From contig NW_020653726.1 of the NCBI RefSeq assembly GCF_003589595.1, forward strand, positions 10,717,201 to 10,781,200: a stretch of DNA of 64,000 nt. Direction: 5' to 3'. Below the pieces are notes generated by a model, which saw only the letters and a program-made list of their open reading frames with translations, ran no database searches and was not told where the DNA came from. Source of the DNA: Hyposmocoma kahamanoa (Eukaryota > Arthropoda > Insecta > Lepidoptera > Cosmopterigidae). The position numbers and the translations under genes were made by a program. This document shows positions 14,732-24,300 of this stretch, piece after piece. Each line of letters starts with the position of its first letter. Within the stretch, counting starts at the first letter, position 1.

Positions 14732-15450
14732 TGTTGTTGTTGTTGAGCCGGGATTGGCGTAGCCGGTGTCTGGGGTTTAGGCGGCTGTGTTAGAGGTTTC
14801 TGTGGCTGAGTTTGAGGTTTCTGAGGCTGAGTCTGAGCTTGCTGCTGTTGCTGAACTGGCTGCGCCTGCTGCTGTGGCTTCTCGGCAGCCAGCGGAGGAT
14901 TTGACTGTAGCATACATTTGATTTCATGGAAGTATACATTATGACGCACTAAAACTAGTTCTAAGAAGTCATCAGTTTATTATAATAATATTGTTATTTG
15001 TATTCTTATATTTTAATAAAGCTCATAGTATTAAAACTAACAAGAAACATATGCCACGCATTATAACCGTAAAGTTCCCTACAATAGAAAATTGAAAATG
15101 GCGTGCAATGAAGCCCAGCCTATCAAGATGGCGGCCGACATCGATACCTTGGCATCGTTATGTATCTTTGCATGTATCAAAGGACTGAATACTTTAATGT
15201 ATATTCGTAAAAATATAAATAATAAAGTTATCGATTAACAAAAAAACGGTTAACTCACCTCATTCTGAGGTCGTTGACCCCCTTGATTATTTTGGTTTCT
15301 CTGCTGATTGTGATCAAATCTAGAATTGTTGCGGAAATTGCCACCACCGCCAAATCCCCGGTTGTTTCCACGACGGCCACCTTGTCTCTGGGGCTGCGGT
15401 GGTCCTCCAAAGCCTCGGTTGCCGTATTGATTCATGGCGTGCATATGCAT
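6023..15450 (-). CDS. nonA: NonA / PSF-type DBHS nuclear RNA-binding protein (9 coding exons, 683 aa)
   Basis: Coding exons in transcript order: 15450-15259, 14904-14524, 14226-13720, 12363-12062, 11983-11875, 11790-11636, 11523-11301, 10545-10480, 6139-6023; phases agree at every junction. Residues 1-315 are low complexity: RGG/Asn-Gly-rich, then Gln-rich with a run of about 13 Gln encoded by CAG/CAA, then GQGHQ-type repeats. RRM1 lies at about 317-385 with RNP2 RLYIGNL and RNP1-like KNFGFIKM, and RRM2 at about 393-460. The NOPS segment (HPEFLKARE, GPRFSEASSFEHEYGTRW) follows, then a charged coiled coil to about 640 and a basic end (PNKRRRF). This is the DBHS domain order of Drosophila NonA and mammalian PSF/p54nrb, proteins that dimerise and act in nuclear RNA retention, splicing and paraspeckle-like bodies. 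Its length is close to fly NonA. The first ATG after the exon acceptor was taken as start; ATG 15 bases downstream is an alternative. Confidence 0.93.
6140..10479 (-). other. last intron of nonA (4.3 kb)
   Basis: This intron separates the short 38-codon final exon from the rest of nonA. It starts with CCTATG|GTGAGT and ends with CACTTAG|GAC. I see no exon inside it. It holds AT-rich DNA, a short (TA)n run near 9771-9784 and the (ATG)n-tailed repeat at 9536-9602. A retained-intron or alternative-end transcript is possible, but no specific coding evidence supports one. Confidence 0.6.
9536..9602 (+). repeat. (ATG)n-tailed Lepidoptera-type retroelement end
   Basis: The sequence GGAGGTCTATACCCAGCA, followed by CGGCTGAAATG and about ten ATG units, resembles the 3' ends of retroelements that end in ATG/TGA microsatellites and are common in moth genomes. 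Only the last 70 bases are recognisable, so the parent element is a strongly 5'-truncated copy or too diverged to follow. Confidence 0.5.
10620..11030 (+). repeat. putative dispersed repeat in nonA intron
   Basis: A GC-rich head (10630-10790) followed by an AT-rich tail ending TAATAAACAATTTATCTATC, ending in an ATCT-type microsatellite. The head-to-tail composition is that of a truncated non-LTR element or SINE inserted into the nonA intron. No coding remnant is recognised and no second copy was found in the window. Confidence 0.35.
14255..14464. mobile_element. 210-bp MITE in nonA intron 2
   Basis: The two ends are inverted copies: GCAGGCCACACCGTAAATGA on the left and, reading the complement of the right end, GCAGGCCACACTATGAATTA, continuing into shared AAGCTAAGC and AACT motifs. 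TAAAG flanks both sides (left 14251-14255, right just after the element) and may be the target duplication. There is no coding sequence. It sits in the intron between exons ending at 14524 and starting at 14226. Confidence 0.7.
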
Positions 15451-15555
15451 AATCTGCAAAAAATTTGAGCAAAGTAAAAGGACTACTTTAGACTCTATAT
15501 ATGTAATTTAACCATATCAGCATATCAATTCTGGCAAAATAATAAACATCCTTAC

Positions 15556-15650
15556 CTTTCGTCAACTATTATATACTGATTTTCTGTACGAAGCAATAGA
15601 CAGATAGTTTTATTTAGCTAAATCAAGGCCCGACGCTGCGACGACACGAC
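15556..15650 (-). other. nonA: likely 5' untranslated exon of nonA
   Basis: The first coding exon of nonA is preceded by a clear acceptor (pyrimidine-rich tract then GCAG at 15454-15457), so an upstream non-coding exon is expected. A good donor, AAAG|GTAAGG on the minus strand with its boundary at 15556/15555, lies about 100 bases upstream. The transcription start is not visible; the upper limit given is a guess. Confidence 0.5.
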
Positions 15651-15731
15651 CACAAACACGACACGTCTAATCCAAAATGGCGTCTCTTTTTTTTAATAAT
15701 GTTTATGGCCTGGCATGGTAGCAAGGCTTTT

Positions 15732-16236
15732 AAACGGCCCATTCACTACATACACGGCAGTCCGCCGCGCAGGCAGGAGACTGCTCACACATCATCCTGC
15801 ATGTGACCCATGTATGGAGTCTCGCAGGTCGTATTGCTAGGATAGAAAAAAATAAAAGTCTAACGGTATTCCAGAACTCTACTCAAAGCTCAAGTACTGA
15901 CTTGAGCATTGAGTAGAGTTCTGGAATACGACCCTAAGACGCATTGCAAGGTTACAGGATGACTTGCACGCTGCGACTACATTCATAATCCTGCATTTTG
16001 CGGCGGACGGCTAGGCTGATTGCAATGCAGAATAACTGTCTACCTTTAATTTATTAACAGTCTGCCTTTCTAATGTAATGCAGGATTATGGATGTAAATA
16101 GTAGCAGAGTGCAAGCCTTCTGCATTCCTGCAATTGTCCTGTGAGGCTTCATACGTGGGCCATACGCAGGATAGTGTGTGAGCAGTTTCCTCCCTGCGCG
16201 GCGGACTGCAGTGCCAGTAGCGAATGGGTCGTTTAA
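15732..16236. mobile_element. MITE with about 100-bp inverted termini upstream of nonA
   Basis: The left end reads CCCATTCACTACATACACGG then CAGTCCGCCGCGCAGG and CTGCTCACACA. The right end carries the reverse complement of the same series (TGTGTGAGCAG, CCTGCGCGGCGGACTG, GAATGGGTCG). The interior has further CATAATCCTGCATT-type inverted motifs. The left half is interrupted by the foldback at 15863-15934. A related fragment is present at 43303-43452. There is no coding capacity. Confidence 0.75.
15863..15934. mobile_element. GGGTCGTATT foldback, copy 1 (short)
   Basis: A near-perfect palindrome: GTATTCCAGAACTCTACTCA and its complement TGAGTAGAGTTCTGGAATAC around a short CTCAAGTACTGACTTGAG loop. 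It belongs to the family also seen at 41351, 43100, 47879 and 58079, and is inserted in the left part of the MITE at 15732-16236. Confidence 0.8.
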
Positions 16237-16574
16237 GTGAGAGTCGTCATCGTTAGTGGACATTGTGTGAGATTGCGTCTTTTTTGTCTAAAAAATTATT
16301 TCTTACGTCTAAATTTCAAATTTATATGGTATAATACCAAATCCTTGATATTTAACGAGTATAGTGGTTTCTGCCACGACTTTGGGCAGAAATACCCGGA
16401 TGGGCAGATTGGGTTTTAACTATACTAAATTTATGGTTTTAACCCACTGCCCATCTCCTTATTAGATTATCAGTATTTTTAAAGATCTGTGCGATTGTGA
16501 TCGTAATTATTTATTGATTATTGTGGACATATGGTGGATGATTGTCCGACATGGCTTGTAATGTGAATGAGTAA

Positions 16575-16950
16575 CTTTTAGCGTCCAGTTACACGAGGAG
16601 AAAGTTTTCGCGCGGCCGACACGCGGCGACCGTTCAATTACCACGCCTCCATGTACATTAATGACGAATCTGAATTATATTTACTAGGCAACAACACAAA
16701 TTCCTCTGAAGAAATCTACCACGCGGCCGCGACTCGGGCCGCCACGGACTCCGTACGGTGATTGCACGGACGTCGCGCGGGCAGCCGCGTAGACCAAATT
16801 CAAGCCCGCCTCGCCCGCGTGCCAGGGACACTCATTTAAGTTAAAACGTAAAAGCTAAAAAAATAGAGCGTTATTTGCCATTATAATTAGACGCACGCGG
16901 TCGCTACGCGGTGGCAACGCGGACTCCGCTCTTCGACCGCGCGGCGGCCG
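16575..16950. repeat. GC-rich, CpG-dense repeat-like segment
   Basis: This segment is far richer in CG than its surroundings. It is built of repeated CGCGGCCG, GCGCGGC and CGCTACGCGG words, and begins AGCGTCCAGTTACACGAGG, which resembles the end of a MITE. Several words recur in both orientations. It could be a MITE, or less likely a CpG-rich regulatory segment, but no open frame or splice structure supports a gene. Confidence 0.4.
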
Positions 16951-16959
16951 CGGAATGAG

Positions 16960-18000
16960 CATGATGAAATTCGTGTCGAATAAATGCGCCCTTAAAGTAT
17001 AGTTGTCTATGCTTTACCATTCATATCATCGTTAACATTAGACATGGGGGAAAGCGTTATGTTTCGATCACCGTGACTACCGTTACCAATGATATTATAC
17101 TTACACTTACAAAAAAATCACTGTGACAAATCACCGTAATTTTGTCCGTCATGATAAACGGTTTTGGCAAGCGCTTAGAGGGCAAGCTGCTACTTTCTAG
17201 TAGTCGTTATAATAATCATTTTGATGTAACGTTTAATTTCATTTGAAAAATTGATCTGCAATAATCTTTAAATTTTTACGGTGTGAAGGTTGCCTGTCGC
17301 ATTATTCGTTAATAAGACCATGCAACATTGTTTATTATTTTGGATCAATTTTGTACAATTATCTTATTTACAGTATTTACTGATCTAATTATTCATTTCT
17401 TGGTTCATAATTAGAATTTAAAAATAAAAGCGAAATACAATGAGATGCGCAGTCGCCAGTCTCTTACAGAACGGAGTTCGCGCATAATTTTGTTTATAAA
17501 ATACGTCGCAGTCGCATGTCGTGACGTGAGTGACGGTGACAGTTAGTGGAACGGAGGAACAACCTATGTGATTTTGGAACGAACGTAGTTCACTAAGTAG
17601 TCTGTGGTCGTTCTTTCATAAAAAATTACGGTGACATTATTTGACGACTGATTCAATACGCGAATGTAAACAAGGCATTGGCAGTCTGAACTACCTTTTC
17701 ATTTCCTGTCCAAGATATGACCGTGCCTCGTTTTTTCAATCTATAATTCGTTTACAAATTTCTTTACCAACATCTGTTCCTCTATAATTATCGTATAATA
17801 ATTATTCCGTTTAAAATACGTTGGCTCAGTTCATAAGAAAAAATGAGTAAGGAAAAATGATATTAAATTTTAGATTATTATTAATCCAATTATCACTATT
17901 TCCAGCTATCACCATGTCATTTCCATTTCCTTTCATAATTTCTATCCTTCATTGTTTAGAATTACCCATAAATACACTACCTATCCTATCGTGTTAATCA
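16960..18000. other. intergenic, nothing recognised
   Basis: AT-rich DNA between the GC-rich repeat and the RTE element. The 17440-17600 stretch is more mixed in composition (CAGTCGCCAGTCTCTTACAG and following) and could be a non-coding first exon or promoter, but no donor, acceptor or frame ties it to a gene. Confidence 0.4.
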
Positions 18001-18023
18001 CCTTTCCAAAATTCCTCTCTCTC

Positions 18024-19673
18024 TCATCTGCACGTTGTCCCGGTTGCGTCCTCAGCAGTGTTGCTGCGGAGTCCGGGGTCCGCTTTCCTGCTTTTTCTAT
18101 TCCACTTTGCGCGGTCTTCGGCATCCTTAGTGGTGAGACCATTGGCACGCATATCACCCTTGGCGACGTCAAGCCAGCACTTCTTGGGTCTACCCCTTCT
18201 ACCGGGGCCCGGCGGAGGTGGCATAGCCAGACATTTGTTTCCCACGCAGCATGCCGGTTTCCGTAAGATGTGGCTGTACCAACGTAGGCGGCTTTCTTGC
18301 AGTTTATCTGCAATGTCACGGACGTGAAGGCTGCCGCGGATGCGGGAGTTTCTGACACGGTCTTTCCGTGAAACTCCACACATCCAGCGCAGCATCTTCA
18401 TTTCCGTGACACGCAGCTCCTGCTTATGGCGCTCAAGTACGGGCCACGTTTCACTGCCATATAAAAGGACAGGCCTAATGATGGATTTATAGACCTGTCC
18501 TTTCAGCTTAGCCAGCATCTTGGGGTCACAAATGACACCAGTCACCTCACGCCACTTTGCCCAAGCGGCTGCGATTCGGGCTCTGACGTCGCAGTCGATG
18601 TCTCCGGACGCGCTAAGTACAGATCCCAAGTATTTAAACTGGCCCGTAGGCTTGACCGCGTCTTCGTCTATGCGAACGGGTAGGGGATCTGTAGCGTTGC
18701 AGACCATGTACTCAGTCTTCGCCACATTTAGTCTCAGACCGCCGTTCTCAAGAGACTCCTTCCACACATTCACTCGTCGTACCAGTCTCCCTCTATCCGC
18801 ATCCGCCAGCGCAATATCGTCAGCGTACATAAGCATCCACGGGGGTTGCTCATGCGTGTCTCGGATGGAGCTTGAGACCTCGTCTAATATCACGCTGAAC
18901 AGATAGGGACTGAGAACTGAGCCCTGGTGAACTCCGACTGTGACAGGGAAGGGTTTAGTGTCACCAACAGCAGTCCTAACCATGGAATCGGAATCGCGGT
19001 ACATGTCTCGGATGATGTCAATATAAGCTTCTGGTACCCCTTTGGATCTCNNNNNNNNNNNNNNNNNNNNNNNNNNNNNNNNNNNNNNNNNNNNNNNNNN
19101 NNNNNNNNNNNNNNNNNNNNNNNNNNNNNNNNNNNNNNNNNNNNNNNNNNNNNNNNNNNNNNNNNNNNNNNNNNNNNNNNNNNNNNNNNNNNNNNNNNNN
19201 NNNNNNNNNNNNNNNNNNNNNNNNNNNNNNNNNNNNNNNNNNNNNNNNNNNNNNNNNNNNNNNNNNNNNNNNNNNNNNNNNNNNNNNNNNNNNNNNNNNN
19301 NNNNNNNNNNNNNNNNNNNNNNNNNNNNNNNNNNNNNNNNNNNNNNNNNNNNNNNNNNNNNNNNNNNNNNNNNNNNNNNNNNNNNNNNNNNNNNNNNNNN
19401 NNNNNNNNNNNNNNNNNNNNNNNNNNNNNNNNNNNNNNNNNNNNNNNNNNGCTCGAAGAGCTTCATGGTGTGGGACATGACCTTTATGCCCCGATAATTG
19501 CCACACTCCTGCACCGATCCCTTCCCTTTGAAGACTGGAGTGATAATACTCAGTCTCCATTGGTTAGGGATTTTACCGGTGAGGAGCACGCGATTAAAGA
19601 GGCCGGTAAGGATGCCCACACCACGGGGACCCATTGCCTTCCAGGCCTCGATGGGAACCCCATTTGCGACCAC
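18024..19673 (-). pseudogene. RTE reverse transcriptase remnant, interrupted by assembly gap
   Basis: The frame begins around VANGVPIEAWKAMG, with fingers/palm motifs before the gap and the catalytic YADD box after it. It ends with the GRPKKCWLD and AEDRAKWNRKSRKADP C-terminal block. About 133 codons are unknown because of the N run; if the true gap length is not a multiple of three the frame does not continue as drawn. The N-terminal endonuclease is in another frame upstream (19732-20490). Confidence 0.85.
19051..19450. other. assembly gap, 400 N
   Basis: Exactly 400 N, the same length as the second gap at 31856-32255. Equal round lengths suggest a placeholder or sizing convention, so the real distance may differ. 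It lies inside the RTE reverse transcriptase. Confidence 0.95.
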
Positions 19674-20644
19674 CCTTGGACAAGCCCAGCACCGCTTTCG
19701 CCGCCTCAGATATGGCAGCCTGAATGTTGTCCTAGTGGTTCTGGACTAGATTACCTTCAGTGTCGGCGCATTTATCGCCGATCGCTGAGATGAACTCCTG
19801 GGACGTGGTACTATCAAGCCGCCACCATCTGATTTGGCGTCGGCAGCGCTCAGCGGGCTTGTCGGCCGGCTTTACGCAGAGATTCATGACAAGAAGGCGG
19901 TGTTGCGCAGTGAGACTCTCACCTGGTATGACCTTGCAGTTGGCCACTTTGCTGATATGGTGTCTCCTGGTGAGTAGGAAATCGATTTGGGTGGCGTGTC
20001 CGCCGCTCCTGTAGGTGATTAAATGCTCGGGGTTCTTTTTAAAGAACGTGTTCACGATGGCGAGGTCGGCCGCCGCACACGTTGTGAGGATGTCTCCTCC
20101 CTCCGCGTTGCGACTGCCGTACCCGTAGCCACCGTGGACCCGCTCGAACCCTTCGCACGCCTCACCCACATGACCGTTCAGGTCGCCACCCAAGACGACT
20201 GCCTGCGACAAAGGAATGGCACTCAGCACTTCCCCGAGTTGATCCCAGAACCTCGCCCTGTCCGTGTCGCTGCAACCGGCCTGAGGTGCGTAGGCGCTTA
20301 TCAAGTGGGTCACGACCCCTTCGATAAGCACCCTCACTACCATAAGCCGGTCGCTAAAGCGTTTCACTTCCAGGACGTGATCGTGAAACTCCTTGGAGAG
20401 CACCACGGCCACCCCGTTCACGCCCCCAGGAGCACCGGTGTAGATCAGCTTGTAGCCATTCCCAATGAGCCGGGATCTGCTGCCTTTTCACCGAGTCTCC
20501 TGCAGGAACGCCACGGCGACCCTCCGCCTGGAAAGCACGTCTGCTAGCTCCCTCGTGCGTCCAGTCAGCGTGCCAATGTTTCCTTTACTTTCCAAAATTC
20601 CGTTTGCTTTTATTTTTATTCCGAGATTTCCCGTTTTTAATTTC

Positions 20645-20857
20645 ATATTAATATCCAAAAACCCACATCAAAGTTCCACAACAACAACTGCGACTACAAT
20701 AATATCCTGAAGAAGGAAGAAAATAATTATTTGAAAGAATTATCAAAAATTGGCAACTCAATGGAAATTGCATATGGCCAAAGGCTGGACGCCATAGTGC
20801 CAAAATATAGGAAAAACAAAAAAGTCAAGGTCTGTGAGGTCAAACTGTCAAAATAGC
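20645..20857 (+). other. coherent open frame of unknown origin next to the RTE element
   Basis: A plus-strand frame open for about 70 codons. It contains NYLKELSKIGNSMEIAYG, then QRLDAIVPKYRKNKKVK, and ends KLSK with TAG at 20855-20857. Its amphipathic Leu/Lys/Glu composition looks protein-like and resembles the C-terminal tails of insect DNA-binding orphan proteins, but I cannot name a family. It has no clear start and is followed by a (TAA)n tract (20889-20911). It may be a gene fragment carried with a retroelement. Confidence 0.3.
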
Positions 20858-21292
20858 TATCTGAATAATAAAATGATAAAAAATCGTAATAATAATAATA
20901 ATAATAATAATCGTAATAATATAAAATCTTCGCGCAAAACGACGGAACCATAGATACAAAAGTTGAAGTTGAATTAAATAATATGTTGAGCATAGCATTG
21001 GCCATTCAGTTCAATCATCAGCTCAAGTACTACTAGTATCCTCAATCATTTATCAAATATTATGAAGCAAATAATTTTATGCTTAAACCCTTAAACCAAT
21101 AGTGTACCTTATATCAAAATACGACTCAAAAAATTTGTTTGTGTAAAACCTGATTTTCCCGCCATTTCTTATTACTCAATAGCCTGAGAATATTGCTGTT
21201 CTTTGTTAGGATAGGTGTGGATTTCTTTTCATAATTAAATTCATCGAATATATTGTATATGTACATATTCCGTGAATTTTAAAATATTTCAG

Positions 21293-21333
21293 GAGGTAGT
21301 TTTTCTTTCGGAATAATTATATAAACATTTGAA
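21293..21333 (+). other. ERCC4: 5' UTR of XPF after a probable acceptor
   Basis: An AAAATATTTCAG acceptor at 21281-21292 lies 41 bases before the XPF start codon, so the leader may be spliced from an upstream non-coding exon. An unspliced leader is equally possible. The start ATG is the first in frame and is followed by an acidic N-terminus as in other XPF proteins. Confidence 0.4.
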
Positions 21334-24300
21334 ATGGAAACTAATAACGATGACCACGATTCAAACGAGCAACAAGCGGAAATAGAATACAAATACCCCA
21401 TGTTATCATTTGAAAAACAAATCTTTATGGATGCGTTTGAGAAAGACGCACTCATAATTATGGCTAAGTACGTATTAAATCTGTGATAGTGGTATACATT
21501 TTGTAAGGAATAGATTTTTTCTTGACTAAATTGTGTATTTATTGCGTAATTATAAGTAAATGTACGTTATGAACTTGTATGATTTTTTTTCAGGGGACTT
21601 CATTACAATACTATTTTATGCAACTTACTAAACGTGTTCATAGATCCAAGCAATTTGGTGCTAGTAATCAATAGCAGTGAACATGAAGAAAAGTTTTTAA
21701 CCGATCACTTTAAATTGTCAACATTACCTAACCTCGGAACAGACAGGTATTTTGATGTGTGGGAATAAAACTTGTTATTCTTTTTTTGTTATGTTCTTTC
21801 ACTTAATGGATAAGTTTTTGCAACTCGTGGGCACTTCTACATTTTAGTCTTGTTAGTGAACCATGAGATAAACACAAACAAATTGAAAATTTAAACTCAT
21901 AAAGTTGCACTACAAAGCTCACATGACTATACATATATTAGTTTGTGCATTGCCTTTGACTTGCTTTACTTCTATTGCCTTTTGTAATAATTTCAAGAAA
22001 ATATCCTTACAAATTTACATATTGTTACTATGTTTTAGGGAAAAGGCATACTTAGAAGGTGGAGTGATAATTGTATCCACACGCATTCTAGTAGTAGACC
22101 TTTTAAAAAACAGATTGCCAATATCCCACATTACTGGTGTCATTGTGCTGAGAGCTCACACAGTTCTGGAATCATGTCAAGAGGCTTTTGCTCTAAGGCT
22201 GTATAGACAACAAAATAAGGTATGTAATACTTTTATATTGTGATTTGGAATCACTAACATCAGAAAGTTTACTAAGGATGTTGAGGTTTACCTATTTTAC
22301 ACCAAAATATGTGCCAATTCTAATTGTATTTAGTATTTCATCCATTTTCCATTTGTCATAATCATTTTTTATTACAAGAAACTAAAATAAATCTTGTACT
22401 TTTGCAATATGGTCACTTCTTTTTTGGAGAACTAAATAAAAATCTCAAATTCTTCAACATTCAGTTATTAAACGCTAGATGGTAGCCATTGATTCAAATT
22501 TCAATTAAAAAATGTACATTCAACAATATTATGCCAATAGGGTAAAGTTTAAATTGTATATTTGCAGTCTAGAATCTGTTATTTCTTTTTAAATTGAAGC
22601 TACACCCAATCATTGTCAAGAAAGAGTTTGAAACGAAGATGTCTTAAGATGTTTAAGCTTATGAATGTTAGAGTTTTGGTGGCAGTGGTTTGGATAGTAA
22701 TCAAGACATAAAGCACTTCCAATGTTTTTTTCTTCCATGTTCATTACTATCATTTTATTGTTACAGACCGGCTTCATAAAGGCGTTTTCCAATTCACCAA
22801 TATCATTCACATTTGGATTTCATCAAGTAGAGAAGGTTATGAGAGCTCTTTTTCTTACTGAACTATTCCTATGGCCCAGGTAATGACAAATTAGGCTTGT
22901 TAATTTTTTTTTATAAAAAAATAAATGAGCATGTGAACTCCATCTTGCTGGATTGTCAGTAACAATGAGGTCATGAATAAATGTATCTATTGTCTAAACA
23001 AAGGAATACTTACAAGATTTAAATTGCCAGTAATGTCGAATTTAAACTAGTTTCTATAACGCTGTGTTAAAATCTCATTATCTTCTTTGAATCAGTTTCC
23101 TGACTGCTAAGGGTGTCTTCACAAATGGAATTCTTACAGATAGTCTGCCATTATTTATTTTGACCCACAGCTTAATGCAAAACCTCGTGATGGTAATGCT
23201 TCGTGTGGATTAAATTCCAGTGTACACAAATTACTTTTGAAAAATACAGAATATTATATGGTATATTGAATATTGTAGGTATAGTTACCTTATTACCTAT
23301 ATTACAAAACTTAATTTTAGTGTTATCATTTCAGAGTGTCATTATATTGTGTTTTCCATTTTTAATATGAAAAATATGGTAATCTAGCTTAAATAATGAT
23401 GGCGAAAGCTGCCCCAATAACGACGAAAGGCCATTCATGGACTTTACTAGTATAATTTTGCGTTTTAGTTTATGCCTAGTTATCAATATATTTTTGTATG
23501 TTTTTAGAAGTCAGGAATAAAAAATTTGTAAAACATTACATTTTAGAATAGATACAAGAACACAACGCAATTGATTCAGTTCAGCCATAAATTAGGTAAC
23601 GTTCTTGTATTTACGTTTCTAGCATGATTGAATTTTACCTACCTGAAGTATTGGTTATTTTATAGTCCTCACATAAAACATTAAAGCTGTAAAATACCTA
23701 ATGAAATAATCAATTAAACAGTAATGATTTAAAGCAAAAAATAAAACACAATGTGACAAAAATATTTAGACAATATTTAAATGAGAAATAATGACTGTTG
23801 CAAAGGAACGTTTTGACAAGAGACCTCTTACCAACATCAATGTCACATTGATATTGAGAACAGTGTGACCATTTGTGGCAAATTTCTGCCATTTGAGCAG
23901 ATTTAATTTTTATTCATTTTTATTATTGCTGCTGCTGAACATGATAAGTTATATTTAAATGTGGCAGAGTTTGTCAGATTTGGGAATATTCGAGAAATTC
24001 TTTTTTATTTTTGGGAACAAAGTGAAAACTTGTTATTTTCTGCTACTACGAACAAACATCTGAAGCGAAATACAGGACAATGTTATAAACATAACCTATA
24101 TCAACTTTATAACCCCAGCTTCTACAGGCTGTACTCAATTAGCTTTTTTTATGCTTTAATGATGAATCACAAGTATTGCTAGGTCTGCTTAATGCACGTC
24201 GTCAAAAACACTGGGTCACAAAATACACGGGATATTCTTTCTCATAAAATTTAAACCATTTGAAAATAATTGTTTAAAAGATCCTCATTTACAATTCAAG

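Larger units (their letters stand above)
18000..20600 (-). mobile_element. RTE-clade non-LTR retrotransposon, decayed
   Basis: On the minus strand an apurinic-type endonuclease is followed by reverse transcriptase, without an LTR. The endonuclease segment starts near 20580 (NIGTLTGRTRELADVL) and has LGGDLNGHVG, GYGSRN and IDFLL motifs. The reverse transcriptase (18024-19673) has NYRGIKVMSHTMK, GVHQGSVLSPYLF and YADDIAL, then the C-terminal GRRGRPKKCWLDV typical of RTE elements. A TGA at 20488-20490 interrupts the endonuclease where relatives have Trp (QETR*KGS). The endonuclease and reverse transcriptase frames are also separated by a stop and frameshift near 19675-19735. A 400-N gap removes part of the reverse transcriptase. 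The copy is inactive. Confidence 0.88.

Noticed and set aside
14500..14793. Leucine-rich plus-strand frame that looks like a membrane protein
   Set aside because: It is the complement of the CAG/CAA polyglutamine tract of nonA exon 2.
16054..16263. Minus-strand frame with ATG context at 16263
   Set aside because: It lies almost entirely inside the terminal arm of the MITE at 15732-16236.
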